Source: Streptomyces viridochromogenes DSM 40736 | GTDB lineage: Bacteria > Actinomycetota > Actinomycetes > Streptomycetales > Streptomycetaceae | Length of the DNA stretch: 64,000 bases | Assembly: GCF_000158955.1 (NCBI RefSeq) | Contig: NZ_GG657757.1 | Span: 3,976,715 to 4,040,714, forward strand | Direction of reading: 5' to 3' | Shown: one piece after another, positions 43,036 through 51,536 of the stretch | Layout: each line of letters begins with the position of its first letter | Position numbering within the stretch: the stretch's first letter is position 1 | Translations under genes and position numbers: made by a program | The notes under the pieces: model-generated | Database searches by the model: none | What the model was told of the DNA's origin: nothing | Seen by the model: the letters and a program-made list of their open reading frames with translations, nothing else

Positions 43036-43060
43036 CTGGTCACCGCCGCGGCGCTCCCCC

Positions 43061-44461
43061 TCACCCCCGCTGCGGCTTCCCCGCCCCGTACAGCCAGTCC
43101 TCCCAGATTCCCTCGAAGTCCTCCCCGGGCGCCTGCTTCTCGACGTACGCCGTGAAGTCGGCCGTATCGGCGTTCCCGTACCGATACCGCTTGGCCCATC
43201 CCCGGAGGATCCGCCAGAAGCTTTCGTCCCCCACGGCCTGCCGCACCTTCTGCAGCACCATCGCCCCCCGCAGGTACACCGGCGGGTCGGAGATCCGCGC
43301 GGCGTCCGGCGGATCCGTGGGCGGAAACTCCCAGATCGCCTCGGCGGCCCCCTCGCTGTCGAAGTAGTCGCCGGAGTACAGCGCGTCGAAGGTCTCCTGC
43401 GCGCTCTCGCCGCCGTGGTCCTCCTGCCACAGCCACTCCGCGTAGGTCGCGAAGCCCTCGTTGAGCCACATGTCCCGCCAGCTCTCGGGCGTCACGGAGT
43501 CGCCGTACCACTGATGGACGAGTTCGTGGACGAGGAGCGTGAGGTCGGGGGCGCCGGGGAAGACGGGGCGGCTCTGGGTCTCCAGGGCGTAGCCGACGTC
43601 GGGCGCGTGGTCGACGATCGCGCCGGTGGCGGAGAAGGGGTACGGGCCGAACCTCCGCTCCGCCCAGCGCAGCACCTCCGGGATCCGCGCGAGCACCGGC
43701 CGGCTCGCCTCCGCCTCCGCCGGGTCGACGGCCGTGTACACGGGCAGGCCGTCCCCCGTCCTGGAGCGGCCGATGTCGAAGCGGCCGATCGCGAGCACGG
43801 CGAGGTAGCTCGCCATCGGCTCGCCGCTGTGCCAGCGGAAGGTCGTACGGCCTCCCGCGCTCGTCTCGCTCCGCAACTCCCCGTTGGACACGGCCCGCAG
43901 GCCCCGGGGCACGGTCACCGTGAGGTCGTAGGCCGCCTTGTCGGAGGGGTGGTGGTTGCCGGGGAACCACGCCATCGACCCGACCGGCTCGCCGAGCGCG
44001 AGCACCCCGTCGGTGGTGCGCAGCCAGCCCTCCTCGGAGCCGTCCGGGTCGGTGACGGTCTCCGGAACACCGGAGTAGCGGACCGTCACGCGGAACGTCT
44101 CGTCCCGTCGGATGTCGTCGTGCGGCCGGACGGTGAGCTCCTGCCCCGCCCGGTTCCAGCGGGCCGTCTCGCCGCCGACGGTGACCTTTTCGACCTCCAG
44201 GCCGCGCAGGTCGAGGTCGAAGGCGGAGAGGTCCTCGGTGGCCCGGGCGGTGAGGGTGGCCGTGCCGGTGAGGAGGCGCGTGCCCGGGGTGTAGGCGAGG
44301 CGCAGGCCGTAGTGGGAGACGTCGTAGCCGCCGTTGCCGGCCTTCGGGAACAACGGGTCCTGTACGCCGGAGCCGCCCGGGGTGCCGTGGACCCCGGCGC
44401 AGGCCGTGAGGGCGAGAGCGGAGACGAGCAGGGCGGGGACAAGACGTACGGACCGGGCCAC
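43061..44461 (-). CDS. M1-family zinc metallopeptidase, lipoprotein
   Basis: A 466-residue protein from GTG 44461. It has a signal peptide with lipobox (ALALTACAG), so it is an extracellular lipoprotein. The zinc site HELVHQWYGD is near residue 305, with the third ligand Glu in NEGFATYAEW 19 residues on. The exopeptidase motif normally GxMEN appears as GYALETQS near 275, as in several actinobacterial M1 members, so strict aminopeptidase action is uncertain. It is divergent from the 44500 gene with only 38 bases between starts. Confidence 0.92.
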   Translation of the reverse strand: MARSVRLVPALLVSALALTACAGVHGTPGGSGVQDPLFPKAGNGGYDVSHYGLRLAYTPGTRLLTGTATLTARATEDLSAFDLDLRGLEVEKVTVGGETARWNRAGQELTVRPHDDIRRDETFRVTVRYSGVPETVTDPDGSEEGWLRTTDGVLALGEPVGSMAWFPGNHHPSDKAAYDLTVTVPRGLRAVSNGELRSETSAGGRTTFRWHSGEPMASYLAVLAIGRFDIGRSRTGDGLPVYTAVDPAEAEASRPVLARIPEVLRWAERRFGPYPFSATGAIVDHAPDVGYALETQSRPVFPGAPDLTLLVHELVHQWYGDSVTPESWRDMWLNEGFATYAEWLWQEDHGGESAQETFDALYSGDYFDSEGAAEAIWEFPPTDPPDAARISDPPVYLRGAMVLQKVRQAVGDESFWRILRGWAKRYRYGNADTADFTAYVEKQAPGEDFEGIWEDWLYGAGKPQRG

Positions 44462-44499
44462 GCTCTCGATCTTATGGGGGGCGTGACAGCATCACCCCC

Positions 44500-45000
44500 G
44501 TGCTCGACATCGGCTACGCCCTCTCCAACCGCTTCCCCGACCCGCCGCAGACCGACTACCGCCGCGCGGACGTCCACGCCCTGCGGCACGACCTGTTCTG
44601 CGGTGACGTCTACCTCGCGGACACCAAGACGGACCACGAGGTGTCCACAGCCTGGGGATGGGTGCCGGTGCTCGACTTCGCGTGGGCGCTGTGCGACATC
44701 GTGGAGCGGATCGACCGGGACCCGGCGGGCTCCCGGGCGTCCCGGCCGCAGCGGGCTGAGCTGGACTTCACCGAGTCGACCGACCGGCTCCTCTTCGAGC
44801 GCCGCTTCGGGTGGGTGGACATCGAGGCGGACTGGATGCGCGCGGAGGAGCCCCCGCTCACCGTCTCCCACTCCGAACTGCGCCGCGAGGCCCGGGACTT
44901 CCTCCACGACCTGATCGCCGACCTCACCGACCTGCACGACGACCTCGCGGAGAACCCGGCGATCTGGACCCTTCAGGCGCGCTTTCCCCGCCTCCCGTAG
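44500..45000 (+). CDS. Hypothetical actinobacterial protein, 166 residues
   Basis: From GTG 44500, a soluble acidic protein: DIGYALSNRFPDPPQTDYRR, ALRHDLFCGDVYLADTKTDH, WGWVPVLDFAWALCDIVERI and a helical C-terminus (RREARDFLHDLIADLTDLHD). It has no membrane segment or catalytic motif I recognise. Aromatic-rich cores of this kind often occur in immunity-like or chaperone-like proteins, but this is only an impression. Its 3' end is 29 bases from the convergent pentapeptide-repeat gene. Confidence 0.75.
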   Translation: MLDIGYALSNRFPDPPQTDYRRADVHALRHDLFCGDVYLADTKTDHEVSTAWGWVPVLDFAWALCDIVERIDRDPAGSRASRPQRAELDFTESTDRLLFERRFGWVDIEADWMRAEEPPLTVSHSELRREARDFLHDLIADLTDLHDDLAENPAIWTLQARFPRLP

Positions 45001-45028
45001 AACGCGGACACAACGCGGTCGGTCAGGG

Positions 45029-45715
45029 TCAGTCCTCCACCCGGATCCCCCACTGCACCGCCAGCACCGGCGCCAGATCCAGCAACTGCGTCGTGCTGAT
45101 CACCGCCCCCGCCAGCCGGTCCAGGCCCCGGCTGATCTCCAGGGACGCGGCCCCGCGCAGGTCCACCTCCGTGAGGGTCGCCGCGTGGAGGTCGGCGCCC
45201 TTCAGCGCGCAGTCCACGAACTCCACGCGCTCCAGGCGGGCGCCGCCGAAGTCCGGCTCGACGAGGACGCAGCCCTCGAAGACGACGTCCCTGAGCCGCG
45301 CCGTGCGCAGATTCAGATAGTCGATCTTGCCGCCGCGGATCAGCACCCTCTCCAGCACCGCCCCGTGCAGCTGCGGTCCGCCGAGACGGGCGTCGGTCAG
45401 CTCCACGTCCCGCAGGGTCGCCTCGGCGAGGTCGGTGCCGACGCCCCGGACGCCGGTGAGGGCCGAGTCCAGGACCCGGGCGTGCCGCAACCGGGTCTCG
45501 TCCAGGGCGCAGCCGGTCAGCGCGCAGTCCATGAAGCGGGCGCCCGAGCCGTCCTGCCCGCCGAGATCCGCGTCCCGGAACTCCAGCCCGTCGTAGTCCC
45601 CGTCCGGCTCCAGCGCACCGCCCCCGTACGGCTCCAGCACCGGCAGCCGCACCTCCGGTCGCCGCGCGCCCTTCACACCCGTACCGCCCGCCGCTCTCCT
45701 CGCCATGCCCCCCAT
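45029..45715 (-). CDS. Pentapeptide-repeat protein
   Basis: About 228 residues from ATG 45715 (ATG 45706 also possible). From residue 50 there are consecutive A(D/N)LXX-like repeats: FRDADLGGQDGSGARFMDCA, LTGVRGVGTDLAEATLRDVE, LVEPDFGGARLERVEF and LKGADLHAATLTEVDLRGA, forming a right-handed quadrilateral beta-helix. Such proteins may mimic DNA or shield gyrase, but this one has no partner gene suggesting quinolone or toxin immunity. Codon use is normal for the host. Confidence 0.9.
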   Translation of the reverse strand: MGGMARRAAGGTGVKGARRPEVRLPVLEPYGGGALEPDGDYDGLEFRDADLGGQDGSGARFMDCALTGCALDETRLRHARVLDSALTGVRGVGTDLAEATLRDVELTDARLGGPQLHGAVLERVLIRGGKIDYLNLRTARLRDVVFEGCVLVEPDFGGARLERVEFVDCALKGADLHAATLTEVDLRGAASLEISRGLDRLAGAVISTTQLLDLAPVLAVQWGIRVED

Positions 45716-45838
45716 GCTGCACCCCGCCCCTGACAACAGCCCTCGACCTGCACAAACCCAAGCCATGTCACATTCCGGTGCCCCCGCGCGGTCGTACTCC
45801 CAGAAGGCGAACCCGACCAACCAGGGAGACCCCCAGCC

Positions 45839-46999
45839 ATGCACCGCATCACCGTCATCGGCGGCGGCTTCGCCGGCCTGACCGCGGCCATCACCGCCGC
45901 CGAGGTGGGCGCCGAGGTCACCGTCCACGAAGCCCACCACACGCTCGGCGGCCGGGCCCGCACCGCCGAGGGCCCGTACCGCACGAACGAGGGCCCGCAC
46001 GCCCTCTACAACGGCGGCCCGCACTGGACCTGGCTCAAGCAGCGCGACCTCATCGGACCGCTCGCGCCGCTCCCGCCCCTGGAGGCCGCCCGGCTCCGGC
46101 TGCGGCACCACGGCGTGCTGCGCCGCACCCCGCCCTTCCCGATGCTGAAGCTGCTGCGCCGGACGGCCCGGCAGGCGCCCGTGGACGCCGACTTCCTGAC
46201 CTGGGCGACCGGCGTCGCGGGCGAGGAGGGCGCCCGGGCCGCCGCCAACTACTCGGCCGTCGCCCTCTTCCACCACGACCCCGGCTCCCTGTCGGCCGCG
46301 TTCGTGCAGGAGAGACTGCGCCGTGCCACCAAGCTGCCGCCCGAGGCGCACTACCCGCGCGGCGGCTGGGCGACGCTCATCGACCGGATGGCCGCCCGCG
46401 CCTGGAACCTGGGCGTCCGGATAGAGACCCTGTCCCGGGTCGACACGCTCCCCACCGACACACCGGTCGTCGTCGCCACCTCCCTCGACGCCGCCCGGCG
46501 CCTCCTCCAGGACTCCTCGCTCACCTGGCCGAGCGGCCGTACCGCCCTCGTCGACCTCGCCGTACGCACCCGGCGCGGGGACGCGTTCGCGGTGTCCGAC
46601 CTCGACACGCCCGGCTGGCTCGAACGGTTCACCGCCCAGGACCACGGCCTCGCCCCGGCCGGCGAGCAGCTCATCCAGGGTCAGATCCCCCTCGCCCCAG
46701 GGGAGTCGAAGGCCGACGGCACCGCCCGCGCCGAGCAGCTGCTCGACCTGGGCTTCCCGGGCTGGCGCGAGCGGGTCACCTGGCGGCGCGAGTCCGTCGC
46801 GGGCGGCCGTACGGGCGCGGTCGACCCGCCCGGCACCAGCTGGCGCGACCGGCCCGCCGTGAACCGGGGCGACGGTGTCTACCTCGCCGGTGACCAGGTC
46901 GCGGCCCCCGGCGTGCTGTCGGAGGTCTCCTTCAACAGCGCCCTGACGGCGGTGTCCCTGGCCCTCGGCCGACGGGAACTTGACCTCAAGCATGCTTGA
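45839..46999 (+). CDS. FAD-dependent oxidoreductase (phytoene-desaturase/MAO-like)
   Basis: A 386-residue flavoprotein from ATG 45839 (GGGAG upstream). The Rossmann motif ITVIGGGFAGLTAA with the acidic VHEAHHTLGGRAR is at residues 4-42, and the C-terminal FAD site DGVYLAGDQVAAPGVLSEVS is near 345. It belongs to the amine-oxidase-like group that includes carotenoid desaturases; no carotenoid genes are near. Its last codons (ELDLKHA and TGA) lie within the SoxR box of the next gene. Confidence 0.88.
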   Translation: MHRITVIGGGFAGLTAAITAAEVGAEVTVHEAHHTLGGRARTAEGPYRTNEGPHALYNGGPHWTWLKQRDLIGPLAPLPPLEAARLRLRHHGVLRRTPPFPMLKLLRRTARQAPVDADFLTWATGVAGEEGARAAANYSAVALFHHDPGSLSAAFVQERLRRATKLPPEAHYPRGGWATLIDRMAARAWNLGVRIETLSRVDTLPTDTPVVVATSLDAARRLLQDSSLTWPSGRTALVDLAVRTRRGDAFAVSDLDTPGWLERFTAQDHGLAPAGEQLIQGQIPLAPGESKADGTARAEQLLDLGFPGWRERVTWRRESVAGGRTGAVDPPGTSWRDRPAVNRGDGVYLAGDQVAAPGVLSEVSFNSALTAVSLALGRRELDLKHA

Positions 47000-47010
47000 G
47001 GTTGAAGGCT
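46980..47010 (+). promoter_or_regulatory. SoxR-type operator and promoter
   Basis: The perfect palindrome ACCTCAAGCATGCTTGAGGT (46983-47002) matches the SoxR box CCTCAAGN(4)CTTGAGG. It sits between TTGACC (46980-46985) and AAGGCT (47005-47010) with a 19-base spacer, the overlong spacing of MerR-family activated promoters. It overlaps the stop codon of the upstream gene. Confidence 0.85.
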
Positions 47011-47044
47011 GGGGCGCAGACCACGACGACACGAGGAGCCTCGT

Positions 47045-48025
47045 ATGCACGCCATACGCCTGCACGCCTTCGGCCCGGCCGAGAACCTCACCTACGAGCA
47101 GGTCGAGGACCCCCGTCCGGGCCCCGGCCAGGTCCGTATCGCCGTACGGGCGGCGGGCGTCCACCTCCTGGACACCGCCCTGCGCGAGGGCGCACAGGGA
47201 CCGGCGCCCGAGCCGACTCCCCTGCCCACCGTCCCCGGCCGCGAGGTCGCCGGAGTCGTCGAGTCCCTGGGCGAGGGAGTCACCGGCGACTGGCTCGGCA
47301 AGCGGGTCGTCGCGCACCTCGGTTTCGTCCCCGGCGGCTACGCCGAACTGGCCGTCACCGAGGCCGAGCGGCTGCACGAGATCCCGGAGAACCTGGACTT
47401 CGCCGAGGCCGTCGCCATGATCGGCACGGGCCGTACGACGCTGGGGATCCTCCAGTTCGCCGACCTCGGCCCCGACTCGGTGGCCGTCGTCCCGGCGGCC
47501 GCGGGCGGCATCGGCACCCTGCTCGTGCAGTACGCCAAGAACGCCGGCGCCACCGTCGTCGGTCTCGCGGGCGGGCCGGAGAAGGTCGCCCGTGTGCGGG
47601 CGAACGGCGCCGATCTCGCCGTCGACTACACGGACCCGGCCTGGCCCGCCAAGGTCCGTGCCCACCTCGGTGGCAAGAGCGCCACCGTGGTCTTCGACGG
47701 CGTCGGCGGCGACGTGGCCCGCGAAGCCGTCGCCCTCCTCGGGCCCGGCGGCGCGCACATCGTCTTCGGCTGGTCCGGCGAGGGCATCCACGACGGCGAG
47801 CCCTACCTCGTCGAGGGCCTCTCCGAGCAGGTCCTCGGCCCGGTCATGCTCCAGAAGGCCGGCGGCCCCAACCCTGTACGCACCCTCGAACTGCGCGCCC
47901 TGACCGAGGCCGCGGCCGGCCGCCTCACCCCCGCCGTACACCGCTTCCCACTCCGCGAGGCCGCGACCGCGCACCGGGCCCTGGAGAGCCGGGGCACGAC
48001 GGGAAAGGTCGTCCTGGAGCCGTGA
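47045..48025 (+). CDS. Zinc-type MDR quinone oxidoreductase, SoxR target
   Basis: A 326-residue NADPH:quinone oxidoreductase from ATG 47045 (CACGAGGAGCC upstream). The quinone reductase branch of the medium-chain family is shown by LHAFGPAENLTYEQVEDPRP, RAAGVHLLDTALREG and PGREVAGVVESLGEGVTGDW, with the nucleotide motif AAAGGIGTLLVQYAKNAGAT near residue 155. No zinc-ligand cysteines are present. In S. coelicolor a gene of this kind (SCO4266) is one of the SoxR regulon members switched on by redox-active antibiotics; operator and context agree. Confidence 0.92.
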   Translation: MHAIRLHAFGPAENLTYEQVEDPRPGPGQVRIAVRAAGVHLLDTALREGAQGPAPEPTPLPTVPGREVAGVVESLGEGVTGDWLGKRVVAHLGFVPGGYAELAVTEAERLHEIPENLDFAEAVAMIGTGRTTLGILQFADLGPDSVAVVPAAAGGIGTLLVQYAKNAGATVVGLAGGPEKVARVRANGADLAVDYTDPAWPAKVRAHLGGKSATVVFDGVGGDVAREAVALLGPGGAHIVFGWSGEGIHDGEPYLVEGLSEQVLGPVMLQKAGGPNPVRTLELRALTEAAAGRLTPAVHRFPLREAATAHRALESRGTTGKVVLEP

Positions 48026-48062
48026 AAAACCCGCATGACCCACCTGGCACACCCCGACTACC

Positions 48063-48947
48063 GTGCCGAGAGTGATCGACATTCCCCGGGAACTGGCGGC
48101 ATCACAGGAGAAGTACAACGGCGAGGCGGGACGCGCCTTCATCGCGGGACTGCCGGACCTGACGGCCGGCTTCCTCGACCGCTGGGAACTGACCCCCGAC
48201 GGGCCACCCATGCACGGCGTCTGCGCCCTCGTCCTCCCGGTCCTCCGCCCCGACGGCACCCCCGCGGTCCTCAAGCTCCAGATCCTCGACGAGGAGAGCG
48301 AGGGCGAACCGGTCGCCCTGCGCGCCTGGAACGGCGACGGAGCGGTCCGTCTGCTCGACCACGACGAGCCCACCGGCACCATGCTGCTGGAACGCCTGGA
48401 CGAGAGGCGCATGCTGTCCCAGGAACCGGACCCCCACCGGGCGGTCGTCACCATCGCGGAACTCCTCGCCCACCTCACCTCCTTCCCCGCCCCGCCCGGT
48501 CTGCGCCACCTCGGCGACATCGCCCGGGCCATGCTCGACCAGACCCCGCGGGCACTGGCCCGCATCCCCGACCCCGAGGCCCGCCGCCTGGTCGCCGACT
48601 GCGCCGCCGCCGTACGCGAGGTCGTCGACGAACCGGGCGACCGTCTCCTCCACTGGGACCTGCACGACGAGAACGTCCTGGCCTCCGACCGCGCCCCCTG
48701 GCTCGCGATCGACCCCAAACCCCTGGTGGGCGACCCCGGCTTCGAACTCTGGCCGGCCATCGACAACCGCTACGACCCCGACGACATCCTCTGGCGCTTC
48801 GACGCCATGACCGACACCCTCGCCCTGGACCGCCCCCGCGCCCGGGCCTGGACCCTCGGCCGCCTCCTCCAGAACGCCCTGTGGGACATCGAGGACGGCC
48901 GCCCCATCGACGACGACCAACTGGAAATCGCCCGCAGACTGAAATAG
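48063..48947 (+). CDS. Aminoglycoside phosphotransferase, APH(6)/HUR type
   Basis: A 294-residue kinase from GTG 48063 (or GTG 48072). The catalytic loop is LLHWDLHDENVL near residue 200 with the Asp and Asn in place, and LAIDPKPLVGDPGFELWPAI near 222 is the family's metal-binding segment. It resembles the streptomycin 6-kinase / hydroxyurea phosphotransferase family. In a producer-type genus this may be a resistance or sugar-phosphorylation gene; the substrate cannot be read. Its stop is 23 bases from the AT-richer islet. Confidence 0.88.
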   Translation: MPRVIDIPRELAASQEKYNGEAGRAFIAGLPDLTAGFLDRWELTPDGPPMHGVCALVLPVLRPDGTPAVLKLQILDEESEGEPVALRAWNGDGAVRLLDHDEPTGTMLLERLDERRMLSQEPDPHRAVVTIAELLAHLTSFPAPPGLRHLGDIARAMLDQTPRALARIPDPEARRLVADCAAAVREVVDEPGDRLLHWDLHDENVLASDRAPWLAIDPKPLVGDPGFELWPAIDNRYDPDDILWRFDAMTDTLALDRPRARAWTLGRLLQNALWDIEDGRPIDDDQLEIARRLK

Positions 48948-48969
48948 CCGTGGCCCGGTGTAGAGCCAG

Positions 48970-51144
48970 TCACACTCTGAGGGAAATTGAACTTTGACCA
49001 TATGCCCGAACAAGTGACATGAATTCCCTTTCGTTGACATGAAGGTCCAGCTGGCCAGGAGAGGGAAGGTTGGATCGCCCGAATTGACTCGCGCGCGACA
49101 ACTCGCTAATTTCCACGATCGCTTGCATCGAGCGAACTCCGTGCTTGTACCGAGGAGCTCGCAAGAAGGCGTTGAGTACGCCGTCGTCAATGTTGATGAC
49201 ACCATCGCGCTCAAGCTTGAGCTTCTCGTCCGCAAGCCACGAGCGGAGGAGAATTGCACGCCGGATAATATAGTAGCGATCATCCTCACCCTGCGGATCA
49301 GTACCGAGCAGATTTATGTGACCCCGTATCCTGCTGAGGAAATCCGGCCCTTTCGCATCCCTAAACCGTGGTTTCCTCTCAAAAGAGAGCAAGCTGTCCG
49401 AGGTTCCTCCAGCAAACACGAACAATGCCTGACCGACTGGATGCTCGACCTCACCTTCCCTGAACTTCCCATCTTGCATGGGGTACAGGAAGTAACGAAG
49501 CCAGCCCAAGTCCCCGCCATACTCCGAATCGAACTCATCCCAGAAAACGATGGGGAACAGACCGCGAAGTCCGTCATCCCTGACGACATGCAAGGCATCC
49601 CACAGATCATCAACAGACCCAAATTGCGAAAGATTGAACTCTCGAAACTCGTGACGGAAATCTAGCGATTTCACTACCTGCTTCACAGCGTACGATTTCC
49701 CGCTCCCTGGCGCCCCAAAGACGGCTATGGATATCGGTCGAGGCTTTGCCGCTGTCGCCCGCCCCCAGTATCCTCGAACGAGATTGCGTATGGACTCAAA
49801 GCTCTCGATCTCTTTCCGGTCAACTGTCAGCAGGTCGCCGTACTCGCCAACCGGAACGTTGGGCAACGCTATGTCGACACCGTATCTGACGATGTTTTCG
49901 GCCACTGTTTGAACGTCTTCGGGAAGACTTCCCAGTATTGACCACTTGGTCGGGATGAACTCGGGCGGACGCCGAGTCGGATTCGGTACGCGAGCCATAC
50001 CGAAATTCCCGCTGTGCCACCCATCATCCAAGACCTTGTTTATATTGTCCTTCACAGTTGATATCGGGAAGCTGATTGCCGGCATCCCACTCATGGTCTG
50101 GCTGGTGATGTACCCCTTCCGGTAGGCCGCTCTCATGGCTTCAAGAGCTGCTTGAACTGCGATATCGACACGAAGGTTCGAATCACCCTCCAAGCAGTGG
50201 TCCATGACTCTCTTGGCGAGTGCCGCCGTGAGTGTGGTCGTAAAGCCCCACATACCTCCCTGTTTGAACTCTGACGTGTCTTCCATCCCTTTGCGGTCAA
50301 AGTACAGCGCGAAGTCATTCCGGTCACGATCGTAGAGCAGCGCACCGACCGGCCCAAATGAGGCAATAACATATCGACATGCAGGGAGTCCGGTATTGCT
50401 GAGGATCGCTGTCGCACAATCCTCAGCTGTCCTTTCCCATGAAAGATTCTTGCTGATCTCGATCGTCGGGTCATACCGGAGATCTTCAGCGGTGGTAACA
50501 ACAATCAACCTGTCAAGGCGTGCCTCGCTGCTGCTGAGCCTATCCCACAGTTCTCCCCTGGCTATGCCGGCATCACCCCTGTCTCCCTCGCCGTGTCCCA
50601 TTTCAACAATCACCCACGGGACGGTCCCCCCTTCATTCTCTATCGAAAGCGGCCAACATTGAGCCTTATGGCTGGACCTGTAGCCCACCCCCGCATCTTC
50701 GATTACGACTACGTCCGGGTTGTCTATATCATTCTTGATCTCGTAATCGAGATGCTCCTCCTCCGGTGAGGAGGGACTCAGGCCACCGCATTTTGTTGGC
50801 CGGGGACTGTAACCCTGAATCTGTGTTTGCCGCCAGCCCTTCGCGCCCTCCTGCGCTTCCAATTTCTTGATGGTCACGAAGTAGTGATGATACTTATTGA
50901 AGCTCTTGTCTTCGAAATGCTCCCCCCACTCTGGCGACGCCACCTCGAATTCTGTGGGCTTGATTTCTCGAATAATGTTGTCCAAAAGCCATGCCCCGCC
51001 TTCCAGAGGCCTGACGCCTACTCTGTCCTGGTTGTACCACTTCCCCACCGGGTCTCCCAGTGATTCTTTCTTCGATGCACTGGTCAGCGCCCACCCTATG
51101 ACCGCGTCCCCAGACACAACTATGCAATGTTCAGCGGAAGTCAT
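48970..51144 (-). CDS. Ribokinase-like domain fused to AAA+ ATPase in an AT-rich islet
   Basis: A 724-residue protein from ATG 51144 (GGGAG about ten bases upstream). Residues 1-345 resemble a PfkB/ribokinase fold: CIVVSGDAVIGWALTSA, DVVVIEDAGVGYR near 145, RLIVVTTAEDLR near 212, VIASFGPVGALLYD near 260, GMWGFTTTLTAALAK near 298. The usual catalytic GAGD reads GMWG, so kinase activity is doubtful. Residues 465-690 are AAA+: Walker A VFGAPGSGKSYAV (475-487), Walker B PIVFWDEFDS (531-540), sensor-1 FVFAGGTS (575-582), probable Arg finger FLSRIRGHI near 605, sensor-2 HGVRSMQ near 670. Two counted 60-base stretches were 48% and 50% GC, against 70% in the adjoining APH gene, so it looks acquired. 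I infer a regulatory or defence NTPase; substrate unknown. Confidence 0.8.
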   Translation of the reverse strand: MTSAEHCIVVSGDAVIGWALTSASKKESLGDPVGKWYNQDRVGVRPLEGGAWLLDNIIREIKPTEFEVASPEWGEHFEDKSFNKYHHYFVTIKKLEAQEGAKGWRQTQIQGYSPRPTKCGGLSPSSPEEEHLDYEIKNDIDNPDVVVIEDAGVGYRSSHKAQCWPLSIENEGGTVPWVIVEMGHGEGDRGDAGIARGELWDRLSSSEARLDRLIVVTTAEDLRYDPTIEISKNLSWERTAEDCATAILSNTGLPACRYVIASFGPVGALLYDRDRNDFALYFDRKGMEDTSEFKQGGMWGFTTTLTAALAKRVMDHCLEGDSNLRVDIAVQAALEAMRAAYRKGYITSQTMSGMPAISFPISTVKDNINKVLDDGWHSGNFGMARVPNPTRRPPEFIPTKWSILGSLPEDVQTVAENIVRYGVDIALPNVPVGEYGDLLTVDRKEIESFESIRNLVRGYWGRATAAKPRPISIAVFGAPGSGKSYAVKQVVKSLDFRHEFREFNLSQFGSVDDLWDALHVVRDDGLRGLFPIVFWDEFDSEYGGDLGWLRYFLYPMQDGKFREGEVEHPVGQALFVFAGGTSDSLLSFERKPRFRDAKGPDFLSRIRGHINLLGTDPQGEDDRYYIIRRAILLRSWLADEKLKLERDGVINIDDGVLNAFLRAPRYKHGVRSMQAIVEISELSRASQFGRSNLPSPGQLDLHVNEREFMSLVRAYGQSSISLRV

Positions 51145-51496
51145 CGCTATACATCTCCCGCAGCCGGGTTCTTTCGGAGTTCAAGCCACAACTCCATTCC
51201 AACACTTCTGCGGCCTTCACGCCATCGGAGCACCCCCCTTTAGTTGACGCGTCGACAGATGAATAGAAGATATTTGGGCGCTCTAACTCTTCAAGGGGTG
51301 TCTTTTCTCCGGAAGGCGCCAGGGTGCGCAGCCCGGTGTTCCGGGCTTGCCGATCCGGTCCTCGGCCCCGGTCCGCAGCCGGTGACGGAGCTCGACACCC
51401 TCAAGCCGGCCCGGGCCCCCGCCCCGGAACCGCATCGGAGACCACATCTGAGACCGCGGCCCGCAACGTGCGCCGCTGCCGCCTCCGCTTACCACG
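51145..51496. other. Region between the AAA+ gene and the tRNA terminator
   Basis: About 350 bases. The first 160 (to about 51310) share the AT-rich composition of the AAA+ gene and should hold its promoter, but no clear -10/-35 pair was found. The remaining GC-rich part has no gene I trust; short ORFs there look like chance. Confidence 0.35.
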
Positions 51497-51530
51497 AAAC
51501 CCCAGGTCAGAGGAGTGTGACCTGGGGTTT
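51497..51530 (-). terminator. tRNA-Thr terminator
   Basis: AAACCCCAGGTCA (51497-51509) is the exact complement of TGACCTGGGGTTT (51518-51530), giving a 13-bp stem with an 8-base loop and a run of T at the 3' side on the minus strand. It begins seven bases after the tRNA end. Confidence 0.85.
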
Positions 51531-51536
51531 CAGCAG

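Noticed and set aside
45716..48766. Minus-strand open frame extending the pentapeptide gene upstream
   Set aside because: It runs through three strongly supported plus-strand genes (FAD oxidoreductase, quinone reductase, APH); only the 45029-45715 part is a real product.
48930..49000. Duplicate of the tRNA-Thr 3' end at the far edge of the islet
   Set aside because: Only a six-base match (AGAGCC) was found, which is not meaningful.
49039..49665. Plus-strand ORF of about 208 codons inside the islet
   Set aside because: Antisense to the AAA+ gene, with no recognisable domain. The opposite strand carries complete Walker motifs.
51283..51495. Small minus-strand ORF between the islet and the tRNA
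   Set aside because: Gly/Arg-rich, no ribosome site, no motif; judged a chance ORF.
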